From positions 1 to 5,616 of the forward strand of contig NZ_CAMIBP010000068.1 in assembly GCF_946223165.1 (NCBI RefSeq): a stretch of DNA of 5,616 bases, given 5' to 3'. Under the pieces are notes generated by a model that was not told where the DNA came from, did no database searches, and saw nothing but the letters and a program-made list of their open reading frames with translations. A program made the translations under genes and the position numbers. Below are positions 1-5,385 of the stretch, one piece after another; the first letter of the stretch is position 1, and each line of letters begins with the position of its first letter. The stretch is from an uncultured Corynebacterium sp. (lineage in GTDB: Bacteria; Actinomycetota; Actinomycetes; Mycobacteriales; Mycobacteriaceae).

Positions 1-174
1 ACGGACTACTTGTAAACCAAGCCCCCACACACAAACAATCGGACACTCTCCACCAAGCGGCTTCATGAAGCATTGGACTACGCCACCCCACAGGAAGTAG
101 AAACCGAGTACTATCTCACCGAGCCCATCAACACAGGGTCGTAAAAGAAGCGGAACAAAACCCAGGACGCTTCA
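1..174 (+). pseudogene. 3' remnant of an IS3-family transposase (OrfB tail) with its IS end
   Basis: Frame 1 reads KRLHEALDYATPQEVETEYY and then a stop at 142-144. This is the typical C-terminal tail of IS3-family OrfB (DDE integrase-like) transposases, which end with an 'RLH-ALxYxTPxEVE' block. The upstream part is decayed: the same frame has a stop at 13-15, and the expected catalytic segment lies outside the window or is lost. After the stop, the sequence to about 174 reads on the opposite strand as TGAAGCGTCCTGGGTTTTG, starting with the TGA and GC/G-rich pattern usual for IS3-family terminal repeats. I therefore place the IS tip at about 174. A diverged second copy of this end lies at 5341-5385. 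Assignment to IS3 is strong; the subgroup is not determined. Confidence 0.75.
126..170 (+). repeat. Left copy of a directly repeated IS3-type end
   Basis: This segment aligns without gaps to 5341-5385. Bases 140-155 (CGTAAAAGAAGCGGAA) are identical to 5355-5370, and within 126-155 only 5 of 30 positions differ, all transitions. Both copies lie on the + strand, so they are direct repeats about 5.2 kb apart bracketing the two operons. The left copy continues to a normal-looking IS tip (GCTTCA), whereas the right copy loses similarity after CGC at 5385. Confidence 0.7.
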
Positions 175-341
175 TCACCCATTTTCACACCCCGGTACCA
201 CCATTCCGGAAAGACAAGTACCAACTACGCGGAATTGCGGTACCGACTACCCCGATTCGGCATGTCGCGCCCTGGGCTCTGACATATCGCTTCCGATACT
301 AAGTTAGAAGATCTCTTTCCGAATTCCCGAGTGCTCGCTAA

Positions 342-402
342 GGTCATTTTTGGCCCTTCGGTCATACCCATCAGACGAAGCATTCACTTCATAGTTAAAA
401 GC
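342..402 (+). promoter_or_regulatory. Candidate activator-dependent promoter with GGTCAT direct repeats
   Basis: GGTCAT occurs at 342-347 and again at 360-365, an 18-bp period. A weak -10-like hexamer (CATAGT, 390-395) follows, with no TTGACA-like -35 box at the right distance. If transcription starts near 402, the repeats would sit at about -60 and -42, where a NarL/LuxR-type dimer often activates weak promoters. The regulator encoded at 3405-4055 is the obvious candidate. A short direct repeat can arise by chance, so this is an inference. Confidence 0.3.
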
Positions 403-422
403 GTGGGTGCCATGATGCCCAC
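403..422 (+). promoter_or_regulatory. Inverted repeat in the presumed 5' leader
   Basis: GTGGG at 403-407 and CCCAC at 418-422 can pair around a 10-base loop. The repeat lies between the candidate -10 hexamer and the ribosome binding site of the first gene. It could be an operator or a small mRNA hairpin; nothing more can be said. Confidence 0.25.
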
Positions 423-446
423 CTAATTCGACCCGAAAGGACTCTC

Positions 447-1217
447 TTGAAAATCTCACGAAATGCGATTGTCTCGCTCATCGCAACAGCTACGCTGATA
501 GTAGGTGCGATAACCCCCGCATCTGCCGATACCACACCTGTCAATAATCAAGAAACCTCCGCATGCTCCCAGCAGCTAGAGAATGGAAAAATCGAGGACA
601 CCACTTCTTCTCCAGAGAAGTCAAACCTACTACGTTCGGTCAAGAAGGGAATCGATGAAGGAACCGTTTCCATCAACGGGAACAAGGATCTTCTCAATCT
701 CGAAAAAACTAAAATTAAAACCGTTGAAAATGAGCAGGGGAAGAAGATTGACTTCGTAGTAATTCCTTATTCGAATGATGGAGGCTATAACTACCTCAGC
801 AATGTCACTCTCGGTTATGAGACCACTAACCCCGAGTCTCCTGTAACACAGTCAGAAACCCTTTTCTCCAAATCTGACAATAACAAATTTAAGACTCAGG
901 TTTATCAAAATGGGAACCTCGTTAAAGACGAGCTAACCGATTTGGAATACGTAGATGGCGAGACTCTGCAAAATACACAAAACGTTCCTGCAGCAGATCC
1001 CGATACCCCTGAACTGCAAGGATGGAATGCTAAGAAGACATGCATTGCTTCCGTTTTGGGAGTTAACGCCACAGTCGCAGGCTTAGTAGCCACTACCTGC
1101 GTCGGTGCATGTACTGCAGAACCCGTCGGTTTTACTATCTGTGCAGCCTGCATCGGTGGAATAGCCGTAGTTGGTGGCGCGGACATTACCGCTATCCCTG
1201 CATGCATGAAACTTTAA
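447..1217 (+). CDS. Secreted bacteriocin-like precursor with a halocin C8-like Cys-rich C-terminal domain
   Basis: A 256-residue precursor. The start is TTG, with GAAAGG at 435-440 six bases upstream; no in-frame ATG is available nearby. Residues 1-27 are a Sec signal peptide (K2, R5, hydrophobic core, ASA before Asp28). Residues 28 to about 190 are hydrophilic, rich in Asn, Thr, Glu and Lys, with one Cys (C40). Residues about 192-256 change completely: Gly/Ala/Val-rich, hydrophobic, with Cys at 199, 218, 222, 232, 235 and 253, ending CMKL. This layout resembles haloarchaeal halocin C8, where one precursor yields an N-terminal immunity protein (HalI) and a C-terminal Cys-rich bacteriocin. By analogy the middle region may hold the toxin inactive or give immunity. 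Cleavage near PELQGWNAKK (188-197) would release about 60 residues, possibly by the protease at 1418-2191. Signal peptide and domain switch are visible; bacteriocin activity is inferred. A secreted adhesin or other Cys-rich secreted factor is the alternative. Confidence 0.72.
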   Translation: MKISRNAIVSLIATATLIVGAITPASADTTPVNNQETSACSQQLENGKIEDTTSSPEKSNLLRSVKKGIDEGTVSINGNKDLLNLEKTKIKTVENEQGKKIDFVVIPYSNDGGYNYLSNVTLGYETTNPESPVTQSETLFSKSDNNKFKTQVYQNGNLVKDELTDLEYVDGETLQNTQNVPAADPDTPELQGWNAKKTCIASVLGVNATVAGLVATTCVGACTAEPVGFTICAACIGGIAVVGGADITAIPACMKL

Positions 1218-1240
1218 AGACCTTCGGAGGGGTACTCACT

Positions 1241-1417
1241 ATGAAAGCATTGACCATCTTCCTCGGAATGCTATGTACTGCAATTTTCATCATGCTTTTA
1301 CCGACATGCCTTGATGATCCATCTGCTGTAAAAATCATAGGGGCTACCACGTCTGCAACACTTGCAGTTATCTTACTGTCAGTGTCACGTATGACAGCGA
1401 TGAAGCGAGAGAAATGA
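1241..1417 (+). CDS. Small two-helix membrane protein, candidate immunity protein
   Basis: A 58-residue protein. I chose the ATG at 1241 because GGAGGGG at 1226-1232 lies eight bases upstream and the gene then starts 23 bases after the precursor stop. An in-frame ATG at 1109 would overlap the precursor's Cys-rich coding region and has no support. Two hydrophobic segments (about residues 4-21 and 30-49) flank a short loop containing PTCLDDPS, and the C-terminus is basic (KREK), so both ends are probably cytoplasmic. Small membrane proteins next to bacteriocin precursors often give self-immunity or aid export; that role is inferred from position and size only. Its stop codon directly abuts the next ATG (TGA-ATG), so it is translated together with the protease. 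Confidence 0.7.
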   Translation: MKALTIFLGMLCTAIFIMLLPTCLDDPSAVKIIGATTSATLAVILLSVSRMTAMKREK

Positions 1418-2191
1418 ATGAACCCTAAATCTTATAGAATTAAAGTCTCAGGGTTATTGATTTTTTTCGCTTCCTTCTCCATAATCCCGGTCGCTGAAGG
1501 GAGTGAGCTAGCTCCTATCCAAACTAGTGATGCTCCCCAAGTAAATGAAGAGCCTTCTCAGTCGATTCGGTCTTCGAACACCACCCCCTCACCTGACGAC
1601 CGTGTCGCACAACTATGGGAGGATGAAGCAGAGCTCCCTCCTCGGAAAAAGTGCACTGCCAACCACCTGCAAGGAAACTTTTGGATAACAGCACAGCACT
1701 GCATAGGCGACAACAAACTAGTCCCAAGGTTTATTAGGCAACTTGACGGGGATACCGCAAAAGTAAAATCTGTATACACCAAGTCGGAAACGGTTGATAT
1801 TGCCCTCTTAAAAGTAGAAGACGGAGTGAAATCTGCTAGTTTTTCTCTCCCCGATCGATCCCTATCCCCAGGAGATAGAGCAACATTGGTGGGATACGGA
1901 GGATCACATGATTACCCATCTGTTGCCCAAGCTCAGGTGGAAAAATACTATAATTCCTTCTCCTTCGGAGAAATCAAGTATTCGAACATCCTGGGAACAG
2001 TAGCGCTGGATGATTCTTGGTCTTGCCACGGCGACTCCGGAGGGGCTATATACTCTGATGATACGATATATGCGGTCCATACTGCCGGAGGGGGGAATCC
2101 TACCTGTGCAGACCGTAAGGGAGGTAAGATGTGGCATTCAGACATCTTCCCTCATGTAGATTGGATAGACTCCATCATAGGAAATTCCTAG
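1418..2191 (+). CDS. Secreted trypsin/chymotrypsin-fold (S1) serine protease
   Basis: A 257-residue protein. An uncleaved signal or membrane anchor spans about residues 8-28 (SGLLIFFASFSIIPVAEG) and is followed by a Ser/Pro/Glu-rich spacer to about 75. The catalytic domain shows the three S1 motifs in order: His94 in WITAQHC, Asp127 in VDIALLKV and Ser207 in CHGDSGGAIY. C79-C95 and C203-C230 fit two conserved disulfides. The residue at the base of the S1 pocket (chymotrypsin 189) aligns to Trp201 rather than Asp, so Arg/Lys specificity is not supported. The ATG touches the TGA of the membrane-protein gene and only a weak GAGAG precedes it, implying translational coupling. Operon position suggests it matures the bacteriocin-like precursor outside the cell; a general secreted protease is the alternative. 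The stop is a TAG followed by an in-frame proline-rich stretch. Confidence 0.88.
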   Translation: MNPKSYRIKVSGLLIFFASFSIIPVAEGSELAPIQTSDAPQVNEEPSQSIRSSNTTPSPDDRVAQLWEDEAELPPRKKCTANHLQGNFWITAQHCIGDNKLVPRFIRQLDGDTAKVKSVYTKSETVDIALLKVEDGVKSASFSLPDRSLSPGDRATLVGYGGSHDYPSVAQAQVEKYYNSFSFGEIKYSNILGTVALDDSWSCHGDSGGAIYSDDTIYAVHTAGGGNPTCADRKGGKMWHSDIFPHVDWIDSIIGNS

Positions 2192-2326
2192 GATTACTCT
2201 CCAAATCTCCCACTCCGTTCGTACGACAAGCCAACAGAACCAGGAGCACCTGGTGGACCTTCCGTCCCAGACACTGACCGCATTCCACTGCGCCCCGAAG
2301 AGGAAGGCCTATGCCACTTTCCTTGA
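2192..2326 (+). other. In-frame proline-rich continuation after the protease TAG stop
   Basis: After TAG at 2189-2191 the same frame stays open for 44 codons to TGA at 2324-2326. It includes LRSYDKPTEPGAPGGPSVPD and then IPLRPEEEG. Pro/Gly-rich tails of this kind are common as wall-spanning linkers on secreted actinobacterial proteins. This may be the remains of a longer protease cut short by a nonsense change, a readthrough extension, or chance. No sorting signal or membrane helix follows. Confidence 0.3.
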
Positions 2327-2845
2327 GTAGAATGGTTTGCCAATCGCCCGGAGTTACACCGTGCGCGAAGGTGCCTGATATCTGGTAACAGCCCCAATAT
2401 AACTCGCGTCGTTTTATATGTTACCCAGCCGGCTCCGGCAAGTTCACGGTGGACCGCAAGCCGAAGGTGCAACTGGTGAAACTGGCCGCCAAGGGGCGAG
2501 ATGTCGTGTCGGATTTCTCGTTCTGTTCGCACCAGATACGGTTCGCTTGACACAGCCTATCTCGAGCCACTAGGGACAACCTCCGAGACGGTGGACCAGA
2601 TTAGGGCCCACGAGTTGTGACATAGTTAGGACTTCACTCTTATATCAGAGGTTGCAGTTGCCTACTTCGACGAAGTTCAAATGCTGACCGTAGATAAGTT
2701 CTCTTGCAAGTCATCACATCTCGTCGTTTCGCGGCAGACCCCAACCGACGCCTGAACGGGCATCAGATCCTCCGCGCGTCCAAAGCGTTCCACCTGCACC
2801 CCTAACTTATTGGCTTACGCAGAGGCAGGCTCGGAGGAGAAACTT
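2327..2845. other. Decayed DNA with short open stretches and no convincing gene
   Basis: Several + frames stay open for 40-60 codons without starts or ribosome binding sites. One, ending at about 2550, contains GSGKFTVDRKPKVQLVKLAA. An overlapping one ends TAYLEPLGTTSETVDQIRAH before a stop at about 2620. Another ends ADPNRRLNGHQILRASKAFH before a stop at about 2805. The minus-strand open frame 2194-2553 is Arg-rich and looks like a shadow. The pattern fits gene or IS debris with frameshifts; I cannot name the source. Confidence 0.4.
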
Positions 2846-2986
2846 ATGGGCCTTGAGAATCACACGCGTAGGAAGTGCTCATCTCTTATCACCATGACGA
2901 TGAGTACGAGGTTCAACAGTTTATTCAAGGCTTCGATCATAACTATGAATGGCAATGCCTCGTGGGGGCGGATGGAGAAGTCGTAG
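2846..2986 (+). CDS. Possible 46-residue basic peptide with a strong Shine-Dalgarno, or start of a broken gene
   Basis: ATG at 2846 is preceded by GGAGGAG (2833-2839) with six bases between, the best ribosome binding site in the window. The product starts MGLENHTRRKCSSLITMTMS and ends GRMEKS. It is basic and has no signal peptide. Bases 2875-3021, in another + frame, read VLISYHHDDEYEVQQFIQGF and then GADGEVVGDADFNGYLWC before TGA, so the strong site may have served a longer gene now frameshifted. No family is recognised, and the reverse strand here is also open. Confidence 0.22.
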   Translation: MGLENHTRRKCSSLITMTMSTRFNSLFKASIITMNGNASWGRMEKS

Positions 2987-3123
2987 GTGACGCCGATTTC
3001 AATGGCTATCTCTGGTGCTGAGTTCCTTTTGTTTCGAGGATGCTTTTGCGGGAAGAGTTCTACTAGGCCGGCTATCAGCGTGCCCGCCGATAGCTTCGAA
3101 GTTGGTGACTGATGAGTCTTCAA
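2860..3123 (-). CDS. Possible 87-residue hypothetical protein (TTG start)
   Basis: The frame begins at TTG (3123-3121) and encodes a product with a hydrophilic N-terminal half and a hydrophobic stretch (ALNKLLNLVLIVMVI) near the C-terminus. No Shine-Dalgarno is visible. A perfect TATAAT on the minus strand (3146-3141) lies 18 bases before the TTG, but no -35 box matches. It overlaps the + strand open frames around 2846-3021, so at most one strand is likely real. No homology is recognised; a relic is the best description. Confidence 0.2.
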   Translation of the reverse strand: MKTHQSPTSKLSAGTLIAGLVELFPQKHPRNKRNSAPEIAIEIGVTYDFSIRPHEALPFIVMIEALNKLLNLVLIVMVIRDEHFLRV

Positions 3124-3404
3124 TTGCGCTTGGTCTGATTGATTATACTGGGACTACTCTAGCTGAGTTTATGATTTCCTCTTGTACATAAAACACAAAA
3201 GGTCGAGTTCTATCGGCGCTATTAGTCAGATTGTGCGGGGTTCTGGATGAGCAGAATTTTCTTTACTGGGGAATAGACAAGTGCTTGTGGTGTGGAGTGT
3301 TTTACTAATCTACACTAGCCCCTTTAGGAAACACTCTTATTCGACAAGCGATGAGTTGGTGAGTCGCTGTAGTTTCCCTTTTCTGAAGAAGCGACGACGT
3401 ACAA
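3124..3404. other. Gene-free stretch downstream of the response regulator
   Basis: No gene is supported. An 8-bp inverted repeat (GAGTGTTT 3295-3302, AAACACTC 3329-3336, spacer 26) is present but has no T-tract in either direction, so I do not call a terminator. A + frame reading DESSIALGLIDYTGTTLAEF is open to a stop near 3190 without a start and looks like relic coding. Confidence 0.4.
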
Positions 3405-4055
3405 TTACCGGTGATATGAATTTTTGATTGCCTGGTATTTAACAGCAAGGTCTACGCGGTTCTTGGCGGAGAACAGGATGAAAAGTTTTGAGATTATCTT
3501 TCTGATGGTAACTTCTGCGAAGTGCAATTCTTCTGCGATTTCTACGTTACTTTTTCCTTCGCAGATCAGAGATAAGACAAGTCTCTCACGATTAGTGATT
3601 GTCGGCGTATGAAGTTTGTCTTGGCTTCTACTAACGGTGTTGATGTCGACAAGTCGACTGAGACACTTAGGGGAGAGGGCCGTCCCTCCATATACAGCAT
3701 CGCGTAGAGAGTGAATGATTGACTTGGGATCTTGACCTTTGATGATATATCCCACCGCACCAAGACTTAGGCATTTAAGCATAGTTTCGTCAGCGTCAAA
3801 GGCAGTCATAGCAACAAACAACGGTGACAAACTACACTGTTTAATTTTCTGCAACAGCTCGATACCATCAAGATCGGGCATATGAATATCTGACAAGATC
3901 AGATCGCAGGTCCTACCTTGAAGCCATTGCAGTGCATGTTGACCTGTAGTGGCAGCCCCTACTACCTCCAAATCTTCAGTCGTGGAAAAGTAAACCGAAA
4001 GGGCTTCGAGGATAGTAGGATCATCGTCAACGAGCAGAATGCGCGTAGTCATCAT
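3405..4055 (-). CDS. NarL/LuxR-family response regulator
   Basis: A 216-residue, full-length NarL-type regulator. The receiver domain (about 4-120) has the acidic pocket DDD at 10-12, phospho-acceptor Asp56 in LILSDIHMPDLDG, Thr84 in AMTAF and Lys106 in YIIKG. A variable linker follows, then a LuxR-type helix-turn-helix (about 153-210: ITNRERLVLSLICEGKSNVE, then IAEELHFAEVTIRKIISKL). The recognition helix is unusual, with IRKII where most relatives have VKNHV, suggesting a private DNA target. The ATG at 4055-4053 overlaps the peptide gene's TGA as ATGA; a second ATG follows immediately. There is no Shine-Dalgarno, so it is probably translated by coupling to the peptide gene. Its partner is the kinase at 4240-5292. 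Control of the bacteriocin-like operon is inferred. Confidence 0.93.
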   Translation of the reverse strand: MMTTRILLVDDDPTILEALSVYFSTTEDLEVVGAATTGQHALQWLQGRTCDLILSDIHMPDLDGIELLQKIKQCSLSPLFVAMTAFDADETMLKCLSLGAVGYIIKGQDPKSIIHSLRDAVYGGTALSPKCLSRLVDINTVSRSQDKLHTPTITNRERLVLSLICEGKSNVEIAEELHFAEVTIRKIISKLFILFSAKNRVDLAVKYQAIKNSYHR

Positions 4056-4210
4056 TTACACCAGGGAAGCTGCGGTTTTTTCGAGCAGCTCAGCCAATCA
4101 GTAATGTCGAAGGCCACTGCTTCAGTAGGTTTATTCTCATTTGGCGTAGCGACTGTTGGGGCAAGCGGGAGAAACGCAGCTATAGCTGCACACGTAATGA
4201 TTCTATTCAT
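4052..4210 (-). CDS. Small secreted peptide with a C-terminal Cys pair, candidate signalling pheromone
   Basis: A 52-residue open frame in the gap between kinase and regulator genes. It starts MNRIITCAAIAAFLPLAPTV: a short basic n-region (Arg3), a hydrophobic core and a plausible signal-peptidase site near TVA (19-21). The predicted secreted part, about 31 residues, ends in a loop-like tail, DITDWLSCSKKPQLPWCK, with Cys42 and Cys51 spaced to form a ring and Trp39 and Trp50 beside them. It starts 29 bases after the kinase stop and its TGA overlaps the regulator ATG, so the gene order is kinase, peptide, regulator. Coupling of a regulator that lacks its own ribosome site argues that this frame is translated. 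Peptide genes beside membrane kinases commonly encode autoinducers in Gram-positive bacteria; that role here is inferred. A small accessory lipid-free secreted protein or a second bacteriocin are alternatives. No family recognised. Confidence 0.72.
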   Translation of the reverse strand: MNRIITCAAIAAFLPLAPTVATPNENKPTEAVAFDITDWLSCSKKPQLPWCK

Positions 4211-4217
4211 AACTTGA

Positions 4218-4226
4218 TATATACCA
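4218..4226 (-). promoter_or_regulatory. Candidate extended -10 promoter for the peptide and regulator genes
   Basis: On the minus strand TGGTATATA (4226-4218) matches the extended -10 form TGn-TATAxx, and its end lies seven bases before the peptide ATG at 4210. No Shine-Dalgarno lies before that ATG. The arrangement could give an internal, leaderless transcript of the peptide and regulator. No good -35 is visible. Confidence 0.3.
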
Positions 4227-4239
4227 CTGTGAAATCCTA

Positions 4240-5292
4240 TTAAAAGGGTATATGGGCTGTAATGACCCAGCCACCTTCAGTATTGCGAGTTTTTAACGCT
4301 CCTCCAACCGCGTGGAGGTTATCCAACATACTACTTAAACCCAAATGCATTGAATCAGAGGATTTCTCCCTTCTCATAGCGCGGGCATTGCTAATAGTGA
4401 GAGTGACCCCCTGCTCATTTGATTTGGCATCAATATTAACTACGCTATGCGGTGCGGCGTATTTGATGATGTTAGTTACTGCCTCACTGAGCATACGTTC
4501 AAGAGCAATGTTGTGGAGCTGCCTCGTCACGGGCGTGGACAAGTCCATAGTAGATATCACTGTAAAACCGTGGCCACGCAGCCGTTTGGTTAGGATGTCT
4601 AGGGTACCGGGAAGACTTAGCGTACGACTGACACCAGGTCGAGCATTGAGAGTCTCCAGTAGCTGACGGATTCCATCAAGGGCGCTACGGGCAGTGCTAG
4701 CGATAGATTTGAGCTCTTCCTGATTCTCAGATTCAACAATCGCAAGTTTTTCTAGCCTCATAATGACTGAAGTTAGATCAGCAGCAATAGTGTCATGGAG
4801 CAGACTGGCAAGTTGTTGACGCCTAGTTTGATACAAATGTTGTGCGTGCTGGTGTTGTTGGTAATTTCTGTAAACCCAAAATCCAAGGAAATAGGCCAGG
4901 GCAGTGATAGTGAGGAAGATAATCAGTGCTACAAAATCAAATTGGACATGAGCTTCAATAGGGGAATAAAAACCGCCAAGCGTAATGATTGGAATAATGG
5001 CAACAGAAAGAAGACGATGTCCAACAGAAGCGACGATGGCGACGAGAAACACCCCGAGAAGAAGTTCTATGCCAGCGGAACGCCCAGCTAATAATGCCGC
5101 AGCAAAAGACATAAGATAGATAGTGGTACTGATGCGAGGGCGACTAGATGCTAAGATTAAGCTAAATGCTTGCGCTAAGATCAGGGCAGTAACTAATGGT
5201 GTAGTTGGCCTCTCGTACAGCATGCCGACACTGCTGAATATGAAGGCAAGAGCAGCGATGAGTGCAGTGGTGGGAATGCGCTGAGCAAACAT
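4240..5292 (-). CDS. Polytopic membrane sensor histidine kinase (HisKA_3 / HPK7 class)
   Basis: A 350-residue kinase. Residues about 8-140 form five or six hydrophobic segments with short loops and no large extracellular domain, a layout suited to sensing a membrane-associated or small extracellular ligand. A short coiled segment (142-160, Gln/His-rich) leads to the HisKA_3 dimerisation helix with phospho-acceptor His166 in LASLLHDTIAADLTS. The ATPase domain has the N box around Glu270-Asn274 (ERMLSEAVTNIIKYA), ISNARA at 300-305 in place of the usual DxGxG, and HLGLSSM at 316-322. It has no Shine-Dalgarno; a TATTCT hexamer ends six bases before the ATG, so a leaderless start is possible. Downstream in the same operon are the small secreted peptide and the NarL-type regulator, its presumed signal and partner. 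Kinase function is well supported; the ligand is inferred. Confidence 0.92.
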   Translation of the reverse strand: MFAQRIPTTALIAALAFIFSSVGMLYERPTTPLVTALILAQAFSLILASSRPRISTTIYLMSFAAALLAGRSAGIELLLGVFLVAIVASVGHRLLSVAIIPIITLGGFYSPIEAHVQFDFVALIIFLTITALAYFLGFWVYRNYQQHQHAQHLYQTRRQQLASLLHDTIAADLTSVIMRLEKLAIVESENQEELKSIASTARSALDGIRQLLETLNARPGVSRTLSLPGTLDILTKRLRGHGFTVISTMDLSTPVTRQLHNIALERMLSEAVTNIIKYAAPHSVVNIDAKSNEQGVTLTISNARAMRREKSSDSMHLGLSSMLDNLHAVGGALKTRNTEGGWVITAHIPF

Positions 5293-5298
5293 GGTTCT

Positions 5299-5304
5299 AG
5301 AATA
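5299..5304 (-). promoter_or_regulatory. Candidate -10 box of the kinase operon (leaderless start)
   Basis: The minus strand reads TATTCT (5304-5299), six bases, then the kinase ATG. This spacing puts the transcription start on or next to the A of the ATG. The match to TANNNT is good, but the -35 region (about 5322-5327) shows no TTGACA-like box and instead overlaps an imperfect palindrome, GGGA-N5-TCCC (5318-5330). Leaderless mRNAs are common in corynebacteria. Confidence 0.35.
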
Positions 5305-5340
5305 CCGACGCTTGCGAGGGAAGCTATCCCATCAACCCCG

Positions 5341-5385
5341 CACCAACATAAGACCGTAAAAGAAGCGGAATTAAGCCCCGGCCGC
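5341..5385 (+). repeat. Right copy of the IS3-type end, joined to resolvase sequence
   Basis: This is the diverged partner of 126-170 in the same orientation. Similarity runs through GCGGAATTAAGCCCCGGCCGC and stops where the left copy continues to its tip. In its place the sequence continues into the serine-recombinase tail. The upstream OrfB coding block seen at the left end is absent here: the sequence before 5341 is the kinase promoter region. So only the last few dozen bases of an IS3 element remain. Confidence 0.6.

Larger units (their letters stand above)
175..446. other. Gene-free flank and presumed regulatory region of the bacteriocin-like operon
   Basis: Bases 69-302 form an open + frame that runs through the IS end and continues as PGRFITHFHTPVPPFRKDKY and further to a stop at 300-302. 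It has no start codon, crosses the IS boundary and matches no family I know, so I treat it as relic or chance coding. From 303 to 446 no gene is visible. This stretch holds the direct repeats, weak promoter-like hexamer and inverted repeat listed separately. Confidence 0.5.

Noticed and set aside
905..1207. Minus-strand open frame of 100 residues
   Set aside because: It is antisense to the Cys-rich domain of the precursor gene and has no ribosome site or recognisable domain; a compositional shadow.
1109..1240. Upstream ATG extending the 58-residue membrane protein to 102 residues
   Set aside because: The extension overlaps the precursor gene, is Arg/Tyr-rich without a membrane pattern, and lacks a ribosome site, whereas ATG 1241 has GGAGGGG at good spacing.
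2239..2254. Six-base stem ACCAGG/CCTGGT as a terminator for the protease operon
   Set aside because: The stem is short and no T-run follows; it also falls in the proline-rich in-frame stretch, whose GGA/CCT codons explain the symmetry.
2194..2553. Minus-strand open frame of 119 residues
   Set aside because: Arg/Gly/Pro-rich product without domain features; the + strand there carries the protease extension and relic frames. Read as a shadow.
3347..3368. AGCGA/TCGCT stem as terminator of the regulator operon
   Set aside because: Only five base pairs, a 12-base loop and no T-run on the minus strand.
3281..3427. Plus-strand frame starting VLVVWSVLLIYTSPF
   Set aside because: Hydrophobic start followed by a basic tail, but no ribosome site, and it runs antisense into the regulator gene.
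4795..5091. Plus-strand open frame inside the kinase gene
   Set aside because: It is antisense to the membrane and HisKA_3 regions of a well-supported kinase, with no ribosome site or family signature.
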